Positions 37,501 through 45,831 of a stretch of 64,000 bases of DNA are shown here, piece after piece. The stretch lies in contig DIYI01000012.1 of NCBI GenBank assembly GCA_002428965.1, positions 1-64,000 on the forward strand, written 5' to 3'. Numbering within the stretch: position 1 is the stretch's first letter; each line of letters begins with the position of its first letter. The translations under genes were made by a program, and so were the position numbers. The stretch is from Jejuia sp. UBA6058. Its GTDB lineage: Bacteria > Bacteroidota > Bacteroidia > Flavobacteriales > Flavobacteriaceae. Under the pieces are notes generated by a model. That model had not been told where the DNA came from. It searched no databases and saw nothing but the letters and a program-made list of their open reading frames with translations.

Positions 37501-38435
37501 CTATTAGTAGAAGAGAATCTCGGGGTTTCAATTACACCACTTTGAGTATAGGAAAAAGACACTTCGTTATTATTTGTAGATTGTATTTTGGTAAGTAACC
37601 AAGAACCCACTGTTCTATCAAAACCAACATTTGAACCTATCTCCTCATCTCTAGTACTAATTTCCTTAACGACTGGTTGATCGAAGCTGTATGTTGTACC
37701 CCTTAGGTCTTTAACTCGCCACTCCAAATCATCCAACTGGGAACCGTTGGTGCCAAAATTTTGCACATTAAACTCTAGGCCATCACCTCTTTTTACTGAC
37801 ACTCCCTTGGGAAAGTCGTCAAAAATAAATTGGCCTGAAAATCCTAAAAACCCATAAAAGTAAAGATCTGGAAACAGGTCTCTTCTATTAGATTCAAAGT
37901 ACTGCTCATATTGGCTGTCTGTTAAATTAATACCATTTTTATTATCCTCAGTTAACTCTATTATTGGATCTCTAAAGTGATAATTTGTGCTTTCATAATG
38001 CCCAAAATCATCATAACTTTTCTTTTGTTTGCTTAAACTCCCTCCTGCACTTAGAGACCACCCTAGACCAACCCAGGACGCTTCCTGGGCAACCTTAATA
38101 CCAGAAGCGTGATAATTTAAGGTTATAGGAACCTTAATGTCTCCAGATGTTATCGTGTATAATGGTATTGAAATATTTGGTACGCCTGTATAATGCCCAA
38201 CAGGATAGGTGCCATATTGCTGCATCGCCTCTGCATTAGGAGAGTTCGGCATTAAATCTGGCAGTTGTGTCTGTTGCGCTAAAACTTTACTAAAAGCACC
38301 AAATATCAAAAGTAAAAGCACAAAATTAAGTGTTCTTTTTTTCGATGCTAATGCTTGAATGTCACTAAAACTTTTGGTCAAAGCTTCTGTTTGTCCTAAA
38401 AGGATGGGTCTGAGATTGAGAATTAAGGTCTCCAT
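34584..38435 (-). CDS. RHS/YD-repeat shell protein, TcB-like (copy 1)
   Basis: This is a 1283-residue protein. After an unusually long N-terminal extension there is a hydrophobic signal segment (about 38-53, ending VLAQ). The mature start (VGHYTGVPNISIPLYTI, then VPITLNYHASGIKVAQEASWVGLGWSL) is the SpvB/TcdB-like entry of Bacteroidota RHS proteins. YD repeats fill the C-terminal third and the protein stops at GNILSENEYNY, without a toxin tip. In Tc toxins, TcB and TcC together form a hollow cocoon around the toxin tail. Here this protein and the downstream one probably do the same. It is 197 residues longer than copy 2, partly through a beta-sandwich insert at about 640-745. Confidence 0.8.
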   Translation of the reverse strand: METLILNLRPILLGQTEALTKSFSDIQALASKKRTLNFVLLLLIFGAFSKVLAQQTQLPDLMPNSPNAEAMQQYGTYPVGHYTGVPNISIPLYTITSGDIKVPITLNYHASGIKVAQEASWVGLGWSLSAGGSLSKQKKSYDDFGHYESTNYHFRDPIIELTEDNKNGINLTDSQYEQYFESNRRDLFPDLYFYGFLGFSGQFIFDDFPKGVSVKRGDGLEFNVQNFGTNGSQLDDLEWRVKDLRGTTYSFDQPVVKEISTRDEEIGSNVGFDRTVGSWLLTKIQSTNNNEVSFSYTQSGVIETPRFSSTNSTLKINTTLLDLPPPGLDLVVLDRHLPDIAYGSSVSSVEYIYDFYMDRIDFDGGYVLFDVTDRDDLNSNLSSKKLSGIRVFNDDDELIKGFEFNYTYVNTDSGSINHLYAKLCLTSVQEYNIVNSVRVNKEPHTFTYHQRPSNIAPVAKNSDRTDHWGYWGRPENVSSMIQHSSLDMDAVTHTSNDPPEIISDERHEYGTEFMGNLPIMDTLVAKSISYKVPGHNLFNVGYLRHSVDSTLNKIYSLKSITYPTKGKTEFVLETNRYSNYYPKYKAPGFLATYSGSGPLPLVTSLPGGTEMPVYRYEENKIHLTTYFGNTSTTNGFDGLAKDFTISNTTRVRLDFEMFIANSIGAEGVLKRQDGSEIIVFRPNSTNSFKSVQGVLLPPGNYRVEINTGQFASDFIAEFVNYEQISITDPQTVDAFDYQLGGGLRIKEIKNYDSDDALLKRTIYDYTREGYQFENAVPNQPSPLVTRSSGKLLSPIQYDKVKIHEYESTLEIVGTNGQHTTDKYRILSAGKSFSSSPIIPVATSANGKSIGYDQVSVSQIDSQGNTLGKTVYYFQNQLETVADYGTSIPNEIHLDNGKLLKTENYNTAGVLVSKSEYDYSLDSYQPYMYGLSRSHANSEDILFSQSPCYDALSCRIDWEDVVKYSDYKIKSEWWYLNEKTDTIYDLNGANPIASKTTYVYTPNSKNYKPSQITATTSDLKPIITKKIYPDDIKTATTLQDDSVILGGAISNFSTVQRLLDDDLHRMATSIQTEVYKDEDEDGIADANELLSIKRTNYTQWGLQNFVKPLTVESLKGTYNATTNPLKERVEYHLYNDEGKPVEVSQTDGPHIYYIWGYNKKYPIAKIENFSYADAIAVQSKISDAVNTSNSENDRTMDVIAANGNVSYFGQEGLLRQKLADLRNDPALDDAQITTYTYDLLIGITSVTDTRGYTTYYEYDDFNRLKHVKDANGNILSENEYNYKH

Positions 38436-38459
38436 AAAGTTTAATTTAGATTTTCACCT

Positions 38460-38516
38460 TAAAAGTATTTTCCTTAAACCATTTGATTGTAAGGTTAAAC
38501 ATTACTTATAATAAGG
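38460..38516 (-). promoter_or_regulatory. Regulon element and -7 box for RHS module 1
   Basis: The 27-bp element at 38490-38516 reads towards the shell gene; its middle half-site has one change (TAATG). The -7-like box TACTTTTA is at 38460-38467 after exactly 22 nt, giving a leader of roughly 18 nt before the ATG at 38435. Confidence 0.75.
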
Positions 38517-38593
38517 CTTTTAAAATTCTCAATTTTTATTAATTTTATCCCTATTCTCCTACAATAAGTACTAGTTATTTAGTGTTTTATAAA

Positions 38594-38620
38594 CCTTACT
38601 CAAACTAAGGGAAAACCTTA
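38594..38620 (+). promoter_or_regulatory. Orphan regulon element facing a gene-free stretch
   Basis: A perfect 27-bp element on the plus strand, identical over its whole length to the one at 56526-56552. No plus-strand gene follows: 38621-38896 contains no ORF of note and the next gene is convergent. The -7 position holds TATTTTTTG at 38640-38648, off-spacing by about three bases. It is best explained as a left-over from duplication of the divergent 56-kb promoter. Confidence 0.7.
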
Positions 38621-38896
38621 CATGCAAAACATTTAAGACTATTTTTTGAAATACCTTTAAATAGATTTTAGTATAAAAGCTATTCCATAATCCTTAATTC
38701 ACCTTAGTACTATCTGAAACTTATAAACTGGAATTAACCAACTTTTTAAAGCTGATTTTACGATATAGTTAGTTTAATGCTTATAAGTGAAAGTATTCTA
38801 ATATAGCATTATCAATTTTAGACATACCATTGGAGAATAGGCATGGTTTGATAATATCTAAGCGTAAGTTGTAATACATATAAAATAACAGGATTT
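38621..38896. other. Gene-free AT-rich stretch
   Basis: About 275 bp between the orphan regulon element and the gspF stop. I find no ORF, convincing terminator or repeat in it. Confidence 0.5.
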
Positions 38897-40033
38897 CTAC
38901 CCAATTGCACTACTCAACTTAAACATAGGTAAATACATAGCTACTAGAATTATACCAACGAAAAAACCAACAATTAGAATAATAAAAGGCTCTATGATAG
39001 TAGATAACATTTTAGATTGTTGCTGTACCTGAATATTATACTGCTGGTTCAGTCTTTCAAAAATAAATTCTGTTTGATTGGTTTCTTCTGCAACTTTTAC
39101 AAGTGCTACCATTTTAGAATCGAAAAACTTATGTTGCTTTAGACTTTCGCTAAGTGAAGCTCCTTTTAAAATATAACTTTCAACAATGTTTAATGATTGC
39201 TTTAAAGGGTAAAACCCTATCATTTGTTTTACTAGTTGAATACTATTTACAATAGGAACCTTAGATGCTGTTAGTAATGCAACAGCCTGAGTGAATTGCG
39301 ACAAATAAACATTTCGAACAAATTTGCCTATAAACGGAAGTTTTAAAATTAGTGTGTCACCAAATTGTTTAAATCGAACATTTTTATTAGCAAATCGTTT
39401 TAGTACAAATAGAATGACTACAAAAAGTAAAAGTAGCCCACCATAAGTTTGAATGAAATCTGATAGACGAATAATCACTTTTGTAATGGCAGGCAATTCT
39501 ACATTCTGCTGCTTAAAAATATCTTGAAACATTGGCACTACATATCTCAACATAAAACCTACTACTAAAACAGCAGTACTCAAGATTATAATAGGATATG
39601 TAAGTGCACTTATAATATTCCGTCGTTGCTCATTTTTTCTAGAAAAGAATGTTCCTAATTGGAGCATTACCTTACTTAATGTTCCTGTTTCCTCTCCAAT
39701 CTTTATGGAGAAATATTCATACTCTGAGAAGTATTTTTGCTGCTTTAAAACTTCTGACAGGCTTTCTCCATTTATAATGGTTTGTAGAATATCGTGTAGA
39801 ATTTGTTTATTTTGTTTTTTATTCTGAGCCTTATGCAGTAGTTCTATAGCATCTTTCAATGTAATTCCTGCTTTTAAAAGTACTCCTAATTCAGTATAAA
39901 AGTCTTCTTTTATTTTATTGGAGAAAGGCTTTCCTAAAATATTAATTTCTTGTTTCAAAAAGGAATCCCTATTTGCCTTTCTTAGATTATCCGCTTTTTC
40001 AAACTTAGCAGTATGTTCTAGGTTAAATGCCAT
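38897..40033 (-). CDS. gspF: Type II secretion / type IV pilus inner-membrane platform protein GspF
   Basis: This 378-residue protein has the two repeated T2SSF domains (about 42-165 and 245-370). The first opens FYTELGVLLKAGITLKDAIELL and the second FTQAVALLTASKVPIVNSI, each followed by membrane helices (about 143-167, 195-212 and 347-370). GspF/PilC forms the platform that the GspE ATPase works on. It is the last gene of the minus-strand pseudopilin operon and overlaps the preceding gene by 11 bp. Its ATPase partner is encoded 18 kb away at 58246 on the plus strand, so the machine is split. Confidence 0.93.
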   Translation of the reverse strand: MAFNLEHTAKFEKADNLRKANRDSFLKQEINILGKPFSNKIKEDFYTELGVLLKAGITLKDAIELLHKAQNKKQNKQILHDILQTIINGESLSEVLKQQKYFSEYEYFSIKIGEETGTLSKVMLQLGTFFSRKNEQRRNIISALTYPIIILSTAVLVVGFMLRYVVPMFQDIFKQQNVELPAITKVIIRLSDFIQTYGGLLLLFVVILFVLKRFANKNVRFKQFGDTLILKLPFIGKFVRNVYLSQFTQAVALLTASKVPIVNSIQLVKQMIGFYPLKQSLNIVESYILKGASLSESLKQHKFFDSKMVALVKVAEETNQTEFIFERLNQQYNIQVQQQSKMLSTIIEPFIILIVGFFVGIILVAMYLPMFKLSSAIG

Positions 40034-40496
40034 TATTTATAATATTTGATGCAGCATTGATCTTAAAAACGAACCTATTACTCTTTTGATCACCTTTTGA
40101 AACGCTCAATTTTATGGCATCAACGTTGCCACTGTTTATTTCGACTCCATAATTGAAAAATTGCTTTTCTATTAACCCAAGATTAAAGGTATCCTGAAGT
40201 CTATTAATATAATTCTCTTCAAAATAATAGCTCAATGAGTCCACTGGATTTTTGAATTTAAGTTCGTTGAACTTGGGATTATATTCAATTTCAGAAAACC
40301 TATTAAAATCAATTGTTAGCACCTCTTCTAGGTTATTTAGTTTTGTTCGTTTTTCAAAATTGCTTTGAATGCTACTCATATGTTTTTGCACTAGATTTAA
40401 TACTGAAAAAGCTAAGCCAACAACTATGCTTGAAATGATTAATACAACCACCATCTCACTTAATGTGAAAGCATTTATTTGCTTTTTAATTTGCAT
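40023..40496 (-). CDS. Minor pseudopilin (GspJ/GspH-like)
   Basis: This 157-residue protein has a short basic leader, a prepilin cleavage site INA/FTLSEMVVVLII with Phe at +1 and Glu at +5, and a hydrophobic helix to about residue 33. Alanine rather than glycine precedes the cut, which is tolerated in some prepilins. The globular part (about 45-157) is beta-rich and resembles GspJ-type minor pseudopilins in length. It overlaps its neighbours by 11 bp on both sides, so it is tightly coupled with them. Confidence 0.78.
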   Translation of the reverse strand: MQIKKQINAFTLSEMVVVLIISSIVVGLAFSVLNLVQKHMSSIQSNFEKRTKLNNLEEVLTIDFNRFSEIEYNPKFNELKFKNPVDSLSYYFEENYINRLQDTFNLGLIEKQFFNYGVEINSGNVDAIKLSVSKGDQKSNRFVFKINAASNIINNGI

Positions 40497-40818
40497 AGGT
40501 TAGTCGTTCAATATTCTTATTAGTTAAGTTGTTCTGTGCGGTAAAAATAACCGCGTCAATTCCAGTAGAGTTATCATAATCCACATTGATCTCCCAACCC
40601 TCAAAATCATCATTAAATGGCACCGTCAAAGTTCCAGATCTGTACCTATATTCTAATTCATTCATGTAGGATTCTATGGCATGTGTATCACTTTTAATCG
40701 AATTCATAAATACATTATTCAGTATCATACTGGCCACAATAAAGACAACAACAATTAGAACAGAAGCTACCAAAGTTTCCATTAAAGTAGAACCTTTTAT
40801 TTTTTTTAATACAAGCAC
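40486..40818 (-). CDS. Minor pseudopilin (GspI-like)
   Basis: This 110-residue protein has a prepilin site KG/STLMETLVASVLI, with Glu at +5 and a hydrophobic N-helix. Its small beta domain (WEINVDYDNSTG and on) is typical of GspI in size. GspI nucleates the pseudopilus tip with GspJ and GspK. Neighbouring genes encode the other two positions. It overlaps the upstream beta-helix gene by 13 bp. Confidence 0.78.
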   Translation of the reverse strand: MLVLKKIKGSTLMETLVASVLIVVVFIVASMILNNVFMNSIKSDTHAIESYMNELEYRYRSGTLTVPFNDDFEGWEINVDYDNSTGIDAVIFTAQNNLTNKNIERLTYAN

Positions 40819-42071
40819 TTTACAATTGCCTTTTCCTGTCTATCAAATAGTAATCCACTATATGCTTCAGATAAATTATTCAAAATTATCTTACCATTGT
40901 ATAGGTGGTTTTGGTATGAAGAACCTGATTGATTTGCAACAAAACTAGATGTAAATACACTACCGTTTACTGTTCCTAATAATTCCAAATTTTTGTTACA
41001 GTATACCTCTCCATTTATTTCGGAGGATTCGTCAATAAAAACCTGAGACTTATAATTATTAATAACTCCCATAAAAGCAACAACCCCGTTAATACTACAG
41101 CCCTTATTAATAGTAATAGACGGGGTTTGTTTTACGTTGCTGTTTTGCATAGTATGGTTCAATTTTTCATTAATTATCAACGCCGAGGGATAAGAAAGGT
41201 AACATCCTTCTTCAATTAGAATATTACGAGTTGCAAACGCTTGAAAACTCCCTTTTGTACCTGATCTAATTTCAATTTCAGGTGCAATTAAAATCACATC
41301 AGTTAAATGGGTTGATGCATCAACTACTATTTTGGAACTTGATTGTATAATTATATTACCTATTAAATTAAAATTTACTAGCCCGAATTTACTCGTACTG
41401 TAAACAACTTTTAATGGTGCTTTAAATGAGTTTTTATGTGTTGGTTTTGAGTATATATCTAAAAACTGTTCTGTTTTCAAAGTATTTATATCAAGCTCTA
41501 TATTTCTAATATTTTCAATTAATTTTGGAGATAACCTTGGGAGACCTGTTTTACTTGAATAAACTTTTCCATCTATAAGCTTTTCACCGTAAAAAGAATG
41601 TCCAGAAATATTACCGGTTCTAACACCCTCATATGGCAAATAGGATGTGCCTTGAATAAATGCATCTCCAACCACCACTAGAGGTTTGTTCCTTTCTTGT
41701 AAGTAAAGTGCGGTTCTATTAAAGGCATCTGGTTCACCTCCAACTAAAGCAATCTTAGTAAAGTGCTTATTCTTGATTTTTGAAATTGAAGTTATTTTTT
41801 CAAAAATACCCCAATACTCAGCATGTACTTTTAAAGACCCTTTTTTATCTTGTTCCTTAGCAATATCCAAGGTGTCCATAGGACTAATATTAGTTTTTGT
41901 TAAATAGTTTATTCCGAATTGTGTATCCTGAACGACTTGCTTGGTCAAACTAGATTTTATTTCGGTTAATTTATGGGTATGAACAAATAAGATAAAACCA
42001 GCTAACAATAATGCAACAACAACTATTATGTACATTGAAATTTGTAATGTTCCTGCCTTAACCTTAAACAT
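40806..42071 (-). CDS. Beta-helix protein at the GspK position
   Basis: This 421-residue protein has one N-terminal membrane helix (about 12-30) and no usual prepilin site. A linker region (to about 200) leads to a C-terminal right-handed beta-helix or bactofilin-like stack, with repeats such as IIIQSSSKIVVDAST, ITINKGCSINGVV and LLGTVNGSVF. Its gene sits where gspK lies in T2SS operons, before GspI and GspJ. Classical GspK is alpha/beta and about 300 residues, so this may be a lineage-specific tip protein. That role is inference; the fold call comes from the repeat pattern. Confidence 0.6.
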   Translation of the reverse strand: MFKVKAGTLQISMYIIVVVALLLAGFILFVHTHKLTEIKSSLTKQVVQDTQFGINYLTKTNISPMDTLDIAKEQDKKGSLKVHAEYWGIFEKITSISKIKNKHFTKIALVGGEPDAFNRTALYLQERNKPLVVVGDAFIQGTSYLPYEGVRTGNISGHSFYGEKLIDGKVYSSKTGLPRLSPKLIENIRNIELDINTLKTEQFLDIYSKPTHKNSFKAPLKVVYSTSKFGLVNFNLIGNIIIQSSSKIVVDASTHLTDVILIAPEIEIRSGTKGSFQAFATRNILIEEGCYLSYPSALIINEKLNHTMQNSNVKQTPSITINKGCSINGVVAFMGVINNYKSQVFIDESSEINGEVYCNKNLELLGTVNGSVFTSSFVANQSGSSYQNHLYNGKIILNNLSEAYSGLLFDRQEKAIVKCLY

Positions 42072-42078
42072 TCTTTTT

Positions 42079-42537
42079 CTAACGTTTGTGGACTATTTTA
42101 CGATTACCTTTATAAATCATTGTCACATTACTACTATTTCCTTTAAGCAGTTTTATATTTTTAATGGTCTGTCCTATTTTCATGAGGTATTGGGTTTTAT
42201 CAATGGTGACTATAAAAATTTGCTGCTTGTCATTCTTTTTAGAGATGTTACCATGATAGGTAATAGATAGCCATTCTACGGTATGCTGTTTTGTAGTGTT
42301 CCCTTTAGCTTTCTTTTTGGAGACGTAAAGCTTTCCTAAAAAGGGATCTCGATCTACTGGTTGTATTGAAAACGTATCTTTAATTTTAGTTGCCTTTGGT
42401 TTAAAAACCAGCATCTCTTCATTGATCATATTTGTGGGCCTTGTTGGATTAACTGCAGAAAAAATTCTGTAACCTATTATACCCCAAACACAGAGAACCA
42501 AAGCCAATAATATGTAGGTTTTCAGTTTGGAGGTCAT
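42079..42537 (-). CDS. GspC/PilP-like inner-membrane protein
   Basis: This 152-residue protein has a single N-terminal membrane helix (about 7-25), a linker, and the VDRDPFLGKL motif at about 61-70 (the RDPF signature of GspC/PilP). A small beta domain then runs from ITYHGNI to LMKIGQTIKNIKLLKG. GspC/PilP links the inner-membrane platform to the secretin. The downstream gene begins 7 bp later. Recognition is by motif and position; overall similarity is expected to be low. Confidence 0.7.
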   Translation of the reverse strand: MTSKLKTYILLALVLCVWGIIGYRIFSAVNPTRPTNMINEEMLVFKPKATKIKDTFSIQPVDRDPFLGKLYVSKKKAKGNTTKQHTVEWLSITYHGNISKKNDKQQIFIVTIDKTQYLMKIGQTIKNIKLLKGNSSNVTMIYKGNRKIVHKR

Positions 42538-42543
42538 GTGGTT

Positions 42544-42900
42544 TTATTCTATTGTAAATTCACTTGTTGTATACGCAGTAGTATATCCAGAATTAACCGC
42601 CCGAACACGCCATTGATAATCTCCTGTATTCAAAGTGGCATTTAATCTTGTAGTTTCTGTAATAGAATCAAGTACAATTTGTGTTGCGTTTTCAAAATCA
42701 GGTGTTGCCAATTGCACTTCATAGGTTTCTGCATCTTCCAGTGCTTCCCAAGAAAAGTTTATCGTATCATTATTACTAAACGTAACAGTATTTTTGGGTG
42801 CCAAAATAATGACTTGCTGTTCTGAAATATCGGTAACCTCAAAAAGATCATCGCATGAACATATTATAAGTGCAATAATAATCAAGCCTAAATTTCTCAT
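42544..42900 (-). CDS. Small fibronectin-type-III lipoprotein
   Basis: This 118-residue lipoprotein has its lipobox Cys at about residue 15 (LIICSC). One FN3 domain (about 30-118) carries the standard INFSWEALEDAETYEVQLA and YQWRVRAVN strands. It belongs to the pseudopilin operon, 2 bp after the preceding lipoprotein and 6 bp before the GspC-like gene. It could help place the secretin or a surface part of the machine (inference). Confidence 0.75.
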   Translation of the reverse strand: MRNLGLIIIALIICSCDDLFEVTDISEQQVIILAPKNTVTFSNNDTINFSWEALEDAETYEVQLATPDFENATQIVLDSITETTRLNATLNTGDYQWRVRAVNSGYTTAYTTSEFTIE

Positions 42901-42902
42901 AG

Positions 42903-43637
42903 CTAAAACTTTAAATGGCTTATCTTCCTCTCAGCCTTTTTAGAGGATCTATAGGTGTTATTTGGACAAGTATTATAAACACTAACCAGATCTACAATAT
43001 CTATTTGATGTTTATCGTTTTCTTTCCAGCAACAATTAACAGTACTATATTCAAACAAAATAGCATTCCCAAGCCCCAATGTTTCTTGTGGCTCACCATC
43101 TTTATATGTCTGTATAACAAATTGTTTGGGATTTGTTTGTTTCAAAAACAAAGCATCAGCATTAGTAAGTATTTCAAATTCTTGAGCATTAAAAGCCCCC
43201 GAAACCCCAGTAATTGTAATGGCACCTTTATTATTTTTTAAATAGTCCTTTTCTGCTGAATTTTCTAGAGCATTTAAGGAGGAAATTAAACTGACTTTAT
43301 CAGCAATTTTCAGTTGAAGATATTGTGGCTTATCTGGTAAGGAATCCACATAATCAACCTCTAAATCTACATTTTGATATGATTTTGCTTCCAAAAAACG
43401 CTTGTACGTTGAAGCTGTAAAATATTTTAAATGTACATCTAGTAAAATCGGAACAGCGATACTGGGAATTGCGGAATTATTAAATTCATTTTGTAGTAGA
43501 TATGCTTTTTCAGAGCCTATAGATCCCAGAAACACTTTGTTTTTGGTTTTAGACCGCACAGGTTCTACGAAATTAACCGTACCGCAACCAATAAAACTGC
43601 ATAGAAACAACCCAAGCGTTGCAATAGAATACCTCAT
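42903..43637 (-). CDS. Lipoprotein heading the pseudopilin operon
   Basis: This 244-residue lipoprotein has its lipobox Cys at residue 18 (SFIGC). I do not recognise a family. It is a mixed alpha/beta protein with a basic C-terminus. It is the first gene of the minus-strand operon, and its promoter has the regulon element and a -7 box about 20 bp before the ATG. A pilotin-like or outer-membrane assembly role would fit the context but is unproven. Confidence 0.6.
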   Translation of the reverse strand: MRYSIATLGLFLCSFIGCGTVNFVEPVRSKTKNKVFLGSIGSEKAYLLQNEFNNSAIPSIAVPILLDVHLKYFTASTYKRFLEAKSYQNVDLEVDYVDSLPDKPQYLQLKIADKVSLISSLNALENSAEKDYLKNNKGAITITGVSGAFNAQEFEILTNADALFLKQTNPKQFVIQTYKDGEPQETLGLGNAILFEYSTVNCCWKENDKHQIDIVDLVSVYNTCPNNTYRSSKKAERKISHLKF

Positions 43638-43654
43638 ATACTCAAATTAGACTA

Positions 43655-43711
43655 TAAAAGTATTTTTTTATGCTATTAAAAAACTAAGGTTTTCACTTAC
43701 TTTGAGTAAGG
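43655..43711 (-). promoter_or_regulatory. Regulon element and -7 box for the pseudopilin operon
   Basis: The 27-bp element at 43685-43711 lies 22 nt before TACTTTTA (43655-43662). The ATG at 43637 follows 17 bp after the box, so the leader is very short. The element lies between the stop of GH86 copy 2 and this operon, showing that the operon has its own promoter. Confidence 0.75.
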
Positions 43712-43729
43712 TTTTTTTAAAGCTTACCG

Positions 43730-45667
43730 CTAATTAGCTGCCACATTTAATTGCTGAGACCTCTCAATTGGTTTTGAGAAATTAAATACTTGCATACAAA
43801 CACTACTAATATGTCCTCCAGAGTCAGGGAAAATCAATTCGACAGTATTTTTTTCTTTTAACAAGTGATAGGGAATTGGAATTTCTAAAACTCCAAAATA
43901 ACTAATCCTATCCGCTTGGTCATAGCCTCTAAAATTACTAGGTACTTCCACAGATGTTCCATTTATTTTAAGTATTGGTTGTAACGATTTCTTATGATCT
44001 CTGCCTAAACCTAATCTTAAAATAGCCTCGCCATTCTTTTTTGTTTTTAAATTAGAAATAACGAAGCTTTCCGGATAACCTGCTGTTATAGGTTTGTAGT
44101 AGGAATCTGCATAATACTTTGTTTCTTTAGAGGTTTCATTAACTATAATCGGTTTGTCAAATGTATATTCTAAAATCATTGTTGACTCTGCACCCAGTAG
44201 CACATCAGTTAATACTTCATTATATATATCTTCTTCTAAATTTACAGTATTGTCCGTAAGTGTTAAATGCCTTTTATTAAGTTCTAGTATTTTGTTATCT
44301 GAAATGCTATTTAAATTTAGTTTAATTTCAATTGGATCAAAATTTAAGTTATTTAAGATAACATAAGCCTTATTATCTTTAACATAAGTATCAACCAAAA
44401 CATCAAGATTTATAGCGTAGGTATCTACTCGTGTACCTTCAACATTTTTCCAGAGATCGTAAAACTTTACCAAATCTGTATATACCCATTTCCCAGTATA
44501 ACTTTCTGGTTCATTTTCCTTTCTAAACAAACGTCTTTGGTGCGGTATATTATCCCTGTAACCCCATTTTGCTTTTTCCATAATGTATGGAATCACCATT
44601 TCAATGGTATTGGGGCGTTCTAGAAATGCCATAAGCTGAGAGTTTAGTGCTTTTATATGCAACCAATCTCTGTAAGAACTCCATTGTTGACGCATATAGT
44701 CATGTGTTTGGGCACCAAACTCTGATATTATATATGGCTTTATCTCTTTTCTTGAAAGTTGGGTATAGTGGTCTATCATATCAAAAGTAGCTTCAATATT
44801 ACTACCAGATCTTAATATTTTTTTTCCATTTCGTATTGATGGAAAATCGTAAAGATGCAAACTCCAAAAATCCATATCATCACCTGCCAAATCTATAAAA
44901 CGTTTCCAACGATTTTCCCAACGTTTAAAACCTCCTAAATCAAGATTAGGAAACGCCGCTGTATAACCACCTACTTTAACATCTGGAGCATGTTTCTTTA
45001 ATTCTCTAGCAACTTTTACATGATAATCGGCAATTTCATCGGTAGTATTGGTATAATTGTAAGCACCACCCAAAGTTTCATAAGCGGGTTCATTAATAAT
45101 TTCAAAAAAAGGAACTTCTTTACGTCCAAAGCCTCCATACGTGTTTTTTAGAAAACGCCCTAAATAATCCCCTACAGCTTCAGCACCATCAAACTTCCAA
45201 CCCTGCGCGGTTGGTTGTTGACTTCTACCTGTCCAAAATTTACTAAATTGCGTGGATAATACCATATTGGTGCGCTCCTCAAAACCATGTATCCACTTAC
45301 GGGTTAGATAATAATTTTTAGATTCAATACCTGCCTGGGTAATCATTGTGGGGTCAGCATACCCTTTTCGCTGAGGGTCTTCCTTTATATTTCTTAGGTG
45401 ATACTGAGGAGCCGCAGTACTTCTTCCTAAAAAAACGTTACGTTTCTTAAAAAAATCGGCTTTAATATTATCTGTAAAATTATCCTTTCCTAACCACTCG
45501 TTTGAGATAATATCTGAATGTATCGTTATAAATTTATGTCTTTGAAATTCTGAAATATCTCCAACACTATGTTCAATATTTAGGTTAACATCAACTGTAA
45601 CTTGCCCACGTAATTCGCCTAAACAAACTGCTAAACAACTAAGTATAAATAACTTTGAATTTCTCAT
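43730..45667 (-). CDS. GH86 beta-agarase/porphyranase-type glycoside hydrolase (copy 2)
   Basis: This 645-residue secreted enzyme has a signal peptide to about residue 22. It aligns without visible gaps in its core to copy 1: Glu193 in EIINEP and Glu316 in IISEFGAQ are at identical positions, and long stretches such as the WENRWKRFIDLAGDDMDFW region are shared. Differences concentrate in the first 190 residues (for example RSTAAPQYHL instead of RSTGGVTWYL), near the substrate cleft. The two may therefore prefer different galactans. It follows RHS module 2, as copy 1 follows RHS module 1, and has its own regulon promoter. Confidence 0.88.
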   Translation of the reverse strand: MRNSKLFILSCLAVCLGELRGQVTVDVNLNIEHSVGDISEFQRHKFITIHSDIISNEWLGKDNFTDNIKADFFKKRNVFLGRSTAAPQYHLRNIKEDPQRKGYADPTMITQAGIESKNYYLTRKWIHGFEERTNMVLSTQFSKFWTGRSQQPTAQGWKFDGAEAVGDYLGRFLKNTYGGFGRKEVPFFEIINEPAYETLGGAYNYTNTTDEIADYHVKVARELKKHAPDVKVGGYTAAFPNLDLGGFKRWENRWKRFIDLAGDDMDFWSLHLYDFPSIRNGKKILRSGSNIEATFDMIDHYTQLSRKEIKPYIISEFGAQTHDYMRQQWSSYRDWLHIKALNSQLMAFLERPNTIEMVIPYIMEKAKWGYRDNIPHQRRLFRKENEPESYTGKWVYTDLVKFYDLWKNVEGTRVDTYAINLDVLVDTYVKDNKAYVILNNLNFDPIEIKLNLNSISDNKILELNKRHLTLTDNTVNLEEDIYNEVLTDVLLGAESTMILEYTFDKPIIVNETSKETKYYADSYYKPITAGYPESFVISNLKTKKNGEAILRLGLGRDHKKSLQPILKINGTSVEVPSNFRGYDQADRISYFGVLEIPIPYHLLKEKNTVELIFPDSGGHISSVCMQVFNFSKPIERSQQLNVAAN

Positions 45668-45692
45668 TAGAAGAATAATTTTAATGTGCTTT

Positions 45693-45749
45693 TAAATTTA
45701 AAACTGTTCCATGATCTATAACTAAGGTTTTCCCTTACTTAAAGTAAGG
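45693..45749 (-). promoter_or_regulatory. Regulon element and -7 box for GH86 copy 2
   Basis: The 27-bp element at 45723-45749 has three perfect half-sites. TAAATTTA at 45693-45700 lies 22 nt on, and the ATG at 45667 follows 25 bp later. Confidence 0.75.
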
Positions 45750-45831
45750 GAATTTTAAATATTACCCTTACCAAACCTATGGGTTTAGCATAGCTTTAAT
45801 TCTCTTTTTATTTCAAGTTTTAACATAAAAA

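Noticed and set aside
45751..45831. Search for a left terminal inverted repeat of the transposase element
   Set aside because: No sequence here is a convincing inverted match to the 47142-47300 side, so element ends are not called.
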